Source: Megascapheus bottae (taxonomy: Eukaryota > Chordata > Mammalia > Rodentia > Geomyidae). From it: DNA of 64,000 bases. Numbering within the stretch: position 1 is the first letter of the stretch; every line of letters begins with the position of its first letter. The translations under genes and the position numbers were made by a program. This document shows positions 54,840 through 64,000 of the stretch, in pieces. Location: NCBI GenBank assembly GCA_024803745.1, contig JANJXV010000004.1:57703858-57767857 (forward strand), given 5' to 3'. Below the pieces are notes generated by a model, which worked only from the letters and a program-made list of their open reading frames with translations, was not told the DNA's origin and made no database searches.

Positions 54840-56910
54840 TGAATTCCCACTATATACCCTGTTTACAAGAAACATCTAGAGTGATTATTTATTTGTGCCA
54901 ATAAACAATTACATTGGAAAATATGTCCAACCATATCAAACACTCTAGATACATGAACTTATCAATTATAACAGATGCCATTCCCTCAGCTAGAACTATA
55001 AAAGGCATTGTCCCTGTCATCAGGTTACTTCTCATGCACCTCTTCCAGGACATTTGCCAACGTGAAAAGCATCTGCAATGCTTATCTCCAGCTTGAGTGC
55101 AGTTTTTCCTTCCATTTTTGAAAAATAAAAAATACTGTGTATTTTCATATCATTATATTAATAACATTACAGTATCATGGCATTAACATTTATTAGGAAG
55201 AAAGAACTGTTTAAATGTTCTTTCTTCAGATTCCAACGTGCATGCCTAATACAAAGCTAAGCAGGGATCAAAATGCTCTCATCTTCCACCTAGTGGAAAG
55301 TCAGGACAAAACATGGCGAAGAGGACCAACTTCATAAACTACCTAATACAAACTTGCCTGTACACTGATATTTGAGGACCCCAAAAGACTCTATCTGCCC
55401 TCTTAATTGCTTTCTCTTTATGTATTTATGACTGGAAACATTGCTCCCGCACCCTTCACAGCCATTCTCCAAGGAAGTCTCTGGCAAACTACACGGATGG
55501 TTGGATTTGGAAAATTTAACTCCACTTGTACATGTGGAGAAAACTTTTTTGCAATTGGGATAAAACTTATACATGCTTGTGCATATGTGACTATAGTACA
55601 GAATTTAGCCCAATAGCCTTATTAATTTTTATTTACACTGGCAATTTGGGAAATTAGTAAATATGGCTTTTCAATGGTAGGGAGGTTAACAAGATAAACT
55701 TCTCTTTCATAAAATGTGTTTTTGTTCACTATACTTTATGACCTAATGTTTATGTGTAATGTGGATAAAATAGTCTATCAGATGCTAATTCCATGCACGT
55801 TTCTTTGTGAGTGAACTTCTCTGTAGGTAAGAATCATGCTGAAACATTAGGTTGATGTATCAATTAGCATAGGCTAAGGTATGTATAACAAATATGCTGT
55901 AACAAATCCACCATAAAAATTTCAGTGACTAATGGTTGTTTCGAATTTTCCCCTATGCTCATGCACCATTTTCAATCATAAGTTAGCAGGGAGCTCTGCT
56001 TTCTCCATACTTTCTGGATGGAGGTCATCATGTAAATGGTGATTTTAAAAGGTCATGCTGGATGAGGGCGGAAATACTAGAATTAAGGCAACACCAAAAC
56101 GAAGGCACAATTGATGTAATTGAAAATTTAGTTCAAATGAATTCAGGATTTTATTAAAGAACACTTGAAGGTTAGGATGACAAAAGATATAACAATCAAC
56201 ATGTAGTAAACACCATCTTCCAGTGTGGCACAGGGGTACACCTGGTCAGATCCTGTGCATACCTGCCTTACCCAAAAGGAGAAAGAATCTGTGCATGAAG
56301 CTTATAAACAAGTAAAGGACAATGTTTTCTAAACTCAGCCGTTCCCTTGGCTTGAGTGACTGCTCATTTCAGAGATTGATTTGTGCTGACTATGTTTCAC
56401 CAAGAATGGATTTATCAGCTGTGTTAAAGTGATGTGCTGGCCGCTCTCGAGTTCTTCTTTATATTGCTCTTTTACCTCTTTCCTTTACCCTGTGCCAATG
56501 ATTTGTTCTCCCTAATTATGCATTCCCTTATCCTTTGGCGAGTACTTTGATAAATGTGGATACTCTTTATTTTCTTCACATTCTGTGCTTCGCATAAATC
56601 ATTGCTAAGAGCACTGAATCATTGTCATCATCACTTACCCTCCTCCTGTTTGAAATCCTTGCCTGGATGTGTATTTATTCATCACCACATTCTCCCAGCC
56701 TCCACATGTGGTGTGGTTTATATTGACTTGTGATCTGTTTTTGGGGTCCAACTCTATTCTTCCTTCTTCCCTGTCCCTCTTGATGCTACAGCTTTCAGTG
56801 GGGGAAGAAAGAGCAGGAATTCTGACTCTGAACCTCAGCAGATGGCGTCTTAACCAAATTATCCTTGGTGTTCTTTTCCTTCCCTCTTCCTCCTCTCTCT
56901 TTTGCTTTTT
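54840..56910. other. No gene seen; possible ancient LTR-like piece near 55850-56060
   Basis: Mostly repeat-free. 55890-56010 resembles an old consensus ('gctgtaacaaatccaccataaa', 'agtgactaatgg', 'gggagctctgc') of MaLR/LTR type; uncertain. 56340-56640 is repeat-free and AT/GC mixed and could be conserved. No exon or RNA gene recognised. Confidence 0.35.
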
Positions 56911-56914
56911 GGCA

Positions 56915-57108
56915 ATGCTAGGATTGGAACTCAAGCCCTTGCACTTCCTAGGCAGGCACTCTTCCATTTGAATCATGTTACCAACCTTTTTATGTTAATT
57001 ACATTTTAATAGGGTCTTACATTTATACCCTGGCTTTCTGGTCCACATATTTAAACTTCTCATTGTAACTTGGATTACACTTGGATTACAGCGGGCGCGC
57101 ACGCGCAT

Positions 57109-57165
<57 letters not shown>

Positions 57166-57290
57166 TATCCAGCTTTCTAGCTCTTCATTGGTTGAAACAG
57201 GGGATCACACTTGTCACACTTGTTTTTTGCCTGACCTAGAACTGTCATTCTCCCAATCTGACTGCTGAGGAGATAAAATTACCTTTGCTT
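56915..57290 (-). mobile_element. Three-part SINE with internal (CG/CA)n
   Basis: Antisense ID-like part (56925-56990, 'ggattggaactcaagccc', 'taggcaggcactcttcc'), antisense B1-like part ending 'ttggattacag' at 57090, a CG/CA microsatellite, then a second antisense B1-like part (57170-57290). Confidence 0.6.
57091..57161. repeat. CG-rich alternating purine-pyrimidine and (CA)n run
   Basis: GCGCGCACGCGCATGC followed by about 25 CA units. Alternating CG and CA steps favour Z-DNA. Confidence 0.95.
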
Positions 57291-57960
57291 GTTGTTTAGC
57301 AGCTATTTATATAATACTTTCTATTTAAAGAGAAACAAGGCCCTCTCCTGAATAATGAACTGTAGTGTAGGCCCACATGTACTTTCTCTCATCTTGCCCA
57401 CTTACGTCCTTTCCTTCGAATACACATATTTTTTTGTTTGGCTGTTTTGTGTTTTGTGTAAGATTCTTTTTCCACTAGTAGATGGAATAGACTGTTTTAC
57501 CATCCCAGGCTCTAGGATTTTGCAGGAGCACACATATTTAGTAATTAGTAATAGATCCTGACATTTCAACAGGCTCAAATGTGTTATCCTCCAGTCTCCT
57601 TTCTCCTCCCCACAGTTGAATTGCCTCTGGAGCTGATTTATGAAGCAAAGTTGCTTTTTACTTATTTTATTCCTCATTATTCATATTTAATGTTACCCAT
57701 ACTTGACCTTTTGACCCTAATTCCTTAAACTGAATAATGTACACACATTGACTTTGTTCTTCCTGACAGGTCTTATCACTTTTTATCTTTGCCATCCTTT
57801 TTCAGCCTTTTAAAGTACTAGAGCACTTCGAGTCTCTTATCTGTTTACATTCTTCATTATTTCTTATGAATCTTCTTGTTTGAGCCATTATTCTCTGACT
57901 TTGTTATTTTCCTTAAGTTTCCTGATTTCAGTCTTCCTGACAGTGAGACAGATCTCTCAC
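57291..57960. other. No gene seen
   Basis: No repeat or exon recognised. Confidence 0.4.
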
Positions 57961-57964
57961 TACC

Positions 57965-58135
57965 ACATATTAAAAGTCAACAAGATGATTGGGAGGGGTG
58001 GGGGAAGGGGAATGTGAAAAAATCATGAGAAGGGATATCAATGTGTAAGAAGTAACATACCAACTACCTGGCAAATGTAACTGTAACTGCTCTATACCCC
58101 AACGATAAAAAGTAAATTAATTAATTAATTAAAAA
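57965..58135 (+). repeat. L1 3' UTR fragment
   Basis: Forward UTR blocks 'caagatgattgggaggggtgg', 'tcaatgtgtaagaagtaac', 'tgtaactgtaactgctc' and a TTAA-repeat tail. Confidence 0.75.
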
Positions 58136-58254
58136 ATTAAACAAGAGCTTCACCAAGAAATCAATTTAAATGCTAATTGAGAGGGTAATTGAGAGGGTAA
58201 TGATAATTGAGAGGGTGATAAAGTTTAACATTGGAGATGTTCATTCTGTCTATT

Positions 58255-58385
58255 AACCTATATCCATGTATCTATCCCTATATATCAAATCTCTATATCT
58301 ACATATAGATATGTAAATATGGATATCTATATGTAGATAGATAGATAGATATAGATAGGTAGATAGATATACATAGATATACTCT
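58255..58385. repeat. (GATA)n/(TATC)n self-complementary region
   Basis: TATC units on the left and GATA units on the right of a short centre near 58310, giving a large AT-rich inverted repeat. Confidence 0.8.
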
Positions 58386-58624
58386 TAATAGTTTGTATAA
58401 TTAGCTCTGTTATAAACATTTTGTGCTAACCAAGAGTGAGTGATCAAGGATCACATAATATTTCTCATTGGGAGAAAAGTGTCAAGTGTCTCCCAACTGC
58501 ACATTTTACAGGGAATTAATGTCAACCATTATACTGGCACCAAAGTCCAACTAAAAAATTATAAGAAAGCACTAATCAATTTTCATGATTAAAGGGTTAG
58601 TTGGAAATGTATGTCATATTTTCT

Positions 58625-58862
58625 TTTCCTTTCTTTTTTTTGTGTACTGGTAGTATGGCTTAAATTTAGAGCCTTATGTTCTCTCCTGGCTGGTGCTTGA
58701 ACACCTTAACCACAGGTTCATGTCTGGCTTATTTTGGAGTTAATTGGAAATAAGAGTTTTACAGGACCTTTTCTGCCTGGACTGGTTTTGTATTGTAATC
58801 TTCAGATCTCAGACTCCTGATTAGCTAGAATTATGGATATCAGCTATCATACCCAGTTAGGC
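58625..58862 (-). mobile_element. Composite SINE (B1-like + Geo-like)
   Basis: Antisense order with a T-rich edge; the right module is very diverged, the B1-like half clearer ('gtaatcttcagatctcagac', 'tagctagaattatggatatc'). Confidence 0.65.
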
Positions 58863-59397
58863 CCTGCTTTCAGAGTTAAAGGAAGCTTCATTATGTTTCT
58901 AATATTACTATTATTACTATTATCACTATTATTTCTACTGTTATTGTTATAATGACCGGCTACATTTTGTAGACATCTCAAAGCCACTTAGCTCTCATTC
59001 TAACTTAAAGAGTTTTAAAATATACTATGTGAGTTAATATTGTTGGGTTTCTTTTGTCTGATAAAAAAGATCAGCCAAAACCTAAACAAATAAAATCATC
59101 TGGCAAGTAGTAATATGTAGAACTGGGAGTAAGGACCTTTTAGAGTGATTTTATTGTATCAAGGAAATATAGTGTGTGGTGGACTTGGCTTTCTGATTCA
59201 GAATCTATAAGAGATATTTCTATCACGGAGCTAGGTGATATACCAGGAAAACACTAGCGAAGAAGTTTTCTGTTAGTATAGTCCTGGATTTTTCTTCATC
59301 GTTGTGTTCCTCTAACACTACAAGAGAATGAAAACAATGTCAATACCTATTGTGATGGGTTTTTGTTGTTGTTGTTATTTTGTTTTTGTTTTGTTTT

Positions 59398-59605
59398 GTT
59401 TGCTGTTCCTGGAGCTTGAAGGCAAAGCCTGAGAACTTTCCCTGAGCTTCTTTGTGCTCAAGGCTAGTGCTCTACCACTTGTCATATTGCTACTACCAGA
59501 TTTTCTGAGTAGTTTATTGGAGGTAAGAGTCTCACAGACTTTTCTGTCTGGGCTGGCTTTAAACCATGATCCTCAGACCTCAGCCTCCTGAGTAACTAAG
59601 ATTTT
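59398..59605 (-). mobile_element. Composite SINE (B1-like + Geo-like)
   Basis: Antisense order: 'ctcaaggctagtgctctacc', linker 'agtagtttattggaggtaag', B1-like half ending 'cctgagtaactaag'; 5' end truncated. Confidence 0.8.
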
Positions 59606-59699
59606 ATTTCACAATAAGATTTTCTTTAAAAAGTTTTCTTTTCCTAGTGTCTTATTTTGCTGAACTTAGACTTTCCAAGGAATTACACTATTTGACTTC

Positions 59700-60140
59700 T
59701 CTCCTGAATTGACCATATTTCAGTTGGTACATTTGTATATACTTCCCTACCACCTAACATACTTACTTTTAATTTTATAAGTTAAATCTAACTTCTACAT
59801 ATAAGGAAAAACATGCATCCTTTGTCTCTCTGGGCCTGATTTACTTCACTTAACAGAATTTTTTCTGTCTTAAAAAGGCAAAGCCAAAGTTCAACAAAAT
59901 AAAATACTGGGAAGCAGGTACTCAAAAAGGATGGGCCAGACAAATGAAGAGAATGAAAGGGGGAAATACAGTCAATGATCCAATTAAGAAGGGTGAGGGT
60001 TAGGTAAAGCAGGAATGAGTGGAAATATCGAAAGGGGTGACATTGATCAAGATATATTGTGTTTATAAACTTCTTTGTTAAAGAGCAACTCCATGGAACT
60101 ACTTGAAGATAATTTAAAAATGGAGAAAAATAAATAATTA
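59700..60140 (+). mobile_element. Twin-primed (5'-inverted) L1 3' fragment
   Basis: 59700-59872 is reverse-strand L1 from just around the ORF2 end ('cctgatttacttcacttaac'). 59873-60140 is forward-strand 3' UTR ending 'ggagaaaaataaataat'. The two segments are adjacent parts of L1 in opposite orientation, as made by twin priming. Confidence 0.7.
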
Positions 60141-61000
60141 TATTTTCTTTTTTATTTGGTTGACTACTACAAAATCAATACTAGTGACCAGAGAAACTTC
60201 TACCCTGAAAGTAGGTGAAATATTTGAAGCTTTAAATATTCATTGGTTCAAGATTAAAGTTAAGGCAAATTGTTGCAAGAATGAAACCCCAAATGGATTG
60301 CCTAAGACACTATAGAAGTGCAACGTGCTATCCATGGAATATACAAGTTCATCTTTTCTTCAAGATCCTCCAGGAATCACAGACCCCTTCTATGTTGCTT
60401 AACTTAAAATTCCTAGGATTTTACTCTTGTCCACATATTTGAAAAGGGCCTTTGATCATACCCAACCTGTGGAATAGGAAAGGAAACATAAAGGGAAACC
60501 TAGAGTGATTTTTCACTAATGATGCTATCCATAAGTTAGATATATCTGTTATAACCCATTGAAAGAACTGCATTAATTAGTTACACCTGGCTATATAGGT
60601 GGCTATGAGTCTTAAGCCTCAGGAGAATGTGAGGATTGTGTTCTCCAACAAAAGAAATACAGTTTGGAATAGATTCTTATGACAATTAGTGGTCATTATT
60701 GATCATTTGATGTATGTAAATGTTCACAAAAGGGTGTGTGTGTTCTCAAATCCTGTGAGATTCTTTCACACACTTATTAATAGCAATTTTTTTCTAAAAG
60801 AGTAGTTGAACATAGGGGGAAACTTAAGGTTATCTATTTAAGGTATGCATGTAATGACAAATAAATGTCTACATATCTCAAATCTTATTCTACTTAATCA
60901 GAATTATTTATTTAAATAGATGTACTGTATTTGATGCATTTGAGATGGTGATATTTTGAGTAAAGAAATCAAAAGAGAGATGTGCTTCTGTTTATTTTCC
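60141..61000. other. No gene seen; single-copy
   Basis: AT-rich, repeat-free; nothing recognised. Confidence 0.45.
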
Positions 61001-61019
61001 AAATCATACCAATCCTTGG

Positions 61020-61520
61020 TATAATGAATTAGTGAGTTAATGAACATTCCTTTTTAACAGTTTCATAAAAAATAGCAGTATTTTTGGTCCTTTCTCTATT
61101 GTCAAATGCAGAGACACTATACAGCCTGTTTTCTTACTGGAAAATGACTATAAAAATACAGCCCTCCATCTCTCAGCAGCAGTAGATAAGAAGGACTGAA
61201 ACAGGATTAATAATTAATGGGCAGACAAGATGAAACTCCAGTTGCTCAGACTGCTGTCTCCACATAATCTGTATTTTATACAAAAGCAGAAAGAACTCAA
61301 TGGAATTTCAGCTGTGACCGGATAAAAACTGCCAACAAAATGTGATAAGGAAAGTCTAATGTGTATATTAATCAAGTTTATAGCTCCTCATTTGTTGATA
61401 TATTAGCCTAAACTCCCCTTAAAAATACATTTTTGATCACCAGTAGATTCATGTAATGCAACAAAACCTTAACTAGGGTCCAATTAAGGTTTCTAATTTT
61501 TATTAATCAGAAATAATTAT
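61020..61520. promoter_or_regulatory. Candidate conserved non-coding element
   Basis: Repeat-free, with TAATTAA near 61211, several ATTA cores (for example ATTAATC near 61366) and a CAATTAAGG block near 61480. Looks like constrained non-coding DNA in composition only. Confidence 0.25.
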
Positions 61521-61524
61521 TCCA

Positions 61525-62595
61525 TCCCATAAGTCAAGGTACAAAACTTTTAGTGTAAAGGAAGAGACATTTAGAAATCTAGAAAAGTTTGATGCATGAT
61601 GTAAATATGCCAGTGTATGTTTATAGCTTGAGTTAACATTTGGCACTTTTATTACCCAAATTGTTTTTCTAGATATAATGAAAGTATAATATGACTCAAA
61701 GTGAGACATACTGAACCCTTGAATAGTGTAGACTTCAAACATGATGCATTTTTATTTTCTCTGGATCAGTTATTGCAAAACAGATTGCAGTATAAGGGTG
61801 GAGAATGGAGTGTTTCTAGAGATATCTATATATTTGTGGTTAACAGCCTAAGAAAACAAGGCTGAGTTTAATCTAGATTAAAGGAATTGTTAAGTCCACA
61901 ACTTTAAAGGGATTAGGAACAACCAAAACACAGAAACTAAAACTTACAGGAAAAAATTGGAAGTTACATGTGTTCAATAATCCCTAAAAGTTATATCTAA
62001 GTTTGTAATCTAAATTTGTGAGCATTGAAAGAAAGCATTGAAAGAAAAATGATAGACAATAATGTAGAAGAGGTAGAAAATGTTCCAGTATACTTAGATT
62101 CAGGCTCCCATTTAGAAAAATGTGACATCGAATCTTATAATTTTGACAATAACTAAATATTTTTGTTGTCACAATGCTAGTATATACACTAACATAAATA
62201 AATTGCAATAGGTATTAAGAAGTTTTACTGTGGGAGAAACTAGAGGAAGTGGTACTGAAAATTTTAAAGTAGGACCATAGATACTAGAAAATTATCTCTA
62301 AAAGACTGCAAGTCTTAATTGCTATAATTAGTTTGATAAATTATATTAGTAAGATTATACATATGGCAGGAATCATGAGTTCATTTCTTACAAATGATAA
62401 AAGCAATTTTCAGACACAAATTCATGATCAACCATGTTTGTATGTGGCATCAGGTGCCACTGTAATCCATAGGGTGCAGGGTAGATGAGCAAAGACCCCT
62501 GTTTTCAAGTCATTCCATTACCAGTATTGGAAAATTAATATTTTCTAACAAGTAGAAAAATCAATGTCACCACTAGTCCTATTAAAGAAATAACA
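61525..62595. other. No gene seen; single-copy
   Basis: AT-rich; no supported features. Confidence 0.45.
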
Positions 62596-62600
62596 CATAG

Positions 62601-62885
62601 AGCTGGGTGTGGTGGTTCACAACTCTTCTTCTAGATACTCAAAGGTCAGTAGGCAAGAGACAGAGACCTCTACCTCAATCAACTAGACATGTATGATGAT
62701 TTACACTTGCCATCACAGCTATATGGAAAATGCCAATGGAAATAGCAGGTCATGCCTGCCTGGGCAAAATATGAGACTGTATTTGAAAAATAACCAAGGC
62801 AAAAACACCTGTGGCAGGGTTAGTTTACTTAGAAAAGCATCTGGAAATTCAAGACTCTGAGTTGAAATTGCAGCAGCCCTCCTAC
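62601..62885 (+). mobile_element. Three-part SINE (B1-like, B1-like, ID-like)
   Basis: 'gagctgggtgtggtggttcac' (B1-like head), second monomer around 62735-62800 ('gcaggtcatgcctgcctggg', 'gagactgtatttgaaaaata'), ID-like end 62815-62885. Old. Confidence 0.55.
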
Positions 62886-62954
62886 CATAAGAATGTAATA
62901 TAGACAAATTTAGATTGGTAAATTTAAGTGAATATATTACTAGAACCTTAGTTA

Positions 62955-63035
62955 CGAAGTCATCTAATTCTTGGGTATTTTATGTCATAAATAAGGCTCG
63001 AGAAATAGAGACATGTCCTCGGTTGGCAAGTTAGG
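62955..63035 (-). repeat. Possible MIR remnant
   Basis: 'attttatgtcataaataagg', 'ctcgagaaatagag' and 'ttggcaagttagg' fit antisense MIR loosely. Confidence 0.35.
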
Positions 63036-63556
63036 TTTGTTTGTTCCCTAGTAATCTAGGGATAGTATGTGACCTTCTGGGTCACAAGCACCTGGTGAGA
63101 TTTTACCTTTAATGAAAAAAGATAAAAACTATAACATGCAGAATATGAGACACAATTATTAAAAATGAGGTTTCTTGCCTTTCTTTAAAGATTCCTGAGA
63201 ATCAAAGGTCAAAGTCGGTACCCTGGGTCTCTACACATAGTTCATCTCCTCAGGGAATTCTACCAATGGCCTATTGGCAGTGTTTCTCAAAATAAGGCCT
63301 GAAGAACTGGCTTCAAGGCAGATTAGCAAGGGCTTTTACCCAAAGGAATTATGTTATGAAATCCATTTGGGAATCAGATTTCCCTTTCCTACAGGATTTT
63401 CCTGAGGGCCTTTAATGAGAACATTACGAAACTCAAAAAGGAAGGATATTAGCTTGAGGTTTCCAAAATTAACTTGAGCATGGGATGGGATTGTTGTTCT
63501 GCAGAAATTCCTTTGTGAAATGTTGATGGTATTTATTTATGTAAGTATTTATTTAT

Positions 63557-63778
63557 TGCTAAGTTCTGGTACTTACAGCCTCACATTGTTGCTTGACTTT
63601 CTTGCTCAAAGCTGATGCCCTGCTATTTGAACCATGCCTCCAATCTGTCATTTTTCCATTTACTTGGAGATAGAGAGTCTCATAGTCTTTTCTGTCTGGG
63701 TTGGCTTGGAACCAAGATATGCTAGTCTCAGTCTTCTGAGTAACTAAGATTACAAGCATGTGCCAAGAGCACTTGGCT
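63557..63778 (-). mobile_element. Composite SINE (B1-like + Geo-like)
   Basis: Antisense right module ('ctcaaagctgatgccctgc'), linker 'tttacttggagatagagag', B1-like half ('gagtaactaagattacaagc'). Old and diverged. Confidence 0.75.
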
Positions 63779-63849
63779 AATGATACTTCTTGTTATTATT
63801 TGAAGAATATATGCACTAAATGAATCTTCTAAGTTTAATGGTACTGATG

Positions 63850-63990
63850 AGGAGACCTGTATTTCTTAAAATATGATCCCCCAAGATGCTTCTTTAAAAT
63901 GCAGATTCTAGGGCCTGCCTCAGACAGGAGGTGCAGTCATAGGAATATTCATTTTTATCACTCTATGTGATCCCAAACTGCAGTCTGAAA
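63850..63990 (+). repeat. hAT-type (MER5-like) DNA transposon remnant
   Basis: 'cttaaaatatgatcccccaag', 'tttaaaatgcagattctagg', 'gcctgcctcagac' and the end 'gatcccaaactgcagtc' follow the order of a MER5-type element. Confidence 0.55.
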
Positions 63991-64000
63991 AAATGCCATT

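Noticed and set aside
55332..55616. Overlapping frames with spaced cysteines suggesting a zinc-finger fragment
   Set aside because: Cysteine spacing does not fit C2H2 or other finger patterns I know, and both strands are open, which points to chance.
53959..57161. Regular short repeats as a CRISPR array
   Set aside because: Simple tandem microsatellites in animal DNA with no spacers.

Overview
This is mammalian nuclear DNA: AT-rich, dominated by retrotransposons, with no intact protein-coding gene, tRNA, rRNA or CRISPR array that I can support. The best lineage clue is a short dimeric SINE, seen at least ten times. Its left half is an ID-like (tRNA-derived) monomer with good Pol III A and B boxes; its right half is a second module. 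This matches the IDL-Geo SINE, which is known only from geomyoid rodents (kangaroo rats, pocket mice, pocket gophers). I therefore infer a geomyoid rodent; the species is not determined.

Layout. 1-3745 is a mosaic of forward-strand LINE-1 (L1) pieces with two dimeric SINEs. 4780-6495 holds reverse-strand L1 tails and older SINEs. 6496-14857 is the largest block: a decayed near-full-length L1 (ORF1, endonuclease and broken reverse transcriptase), joined head-to-tail to a second, better preserved L1 copy, then an inverted L1 fragment. 15760-17770 is a 5'-inverted L1 carrying three later SINEs. 18-22 kb has a SINE inside a SINE, older SINEs, an old L1 and a solo retroviral LTR with a perfect 6-base target duplication. 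22-35 kb is mostly single-copy sequence with short L1 tails, an L2, one candidate internal exon (28549-28694) and scattered SINEs. 35345-38165 is a second head-to-tail L1 pair on the reverse strand. 38.5-43 kb and 60-62.6 kb are the longest quiet stretches and contain the best candidates for conserved regulatory DNA. 43-60 kb mixes SINEs, L1 tails, microsatellites and very old MIR, L2 and hAT-type remnants.

How it works together: this is intergenic or intronic sequence. The L1 copies once supplied endonuclease and reverse transcriptase, and the SINEs were copied by that machinery, as shown by their A-rich tails and 12-17 base target-site duplications. No copy here looks able to make a full set of L1 proteins. 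Points of interest are the head-to-tail L1 chimeras, a small hydrophobic reading frame shared by two L1 3' UTRs, two composite SINE families sharing a right-hand module, a three-part SINE family, two imperfect palindromes and one candidate exon. All family names come from reading the sequence against remembered consensus patterns; no database search was run, and most repeat edges are good to about 10-30 bases.
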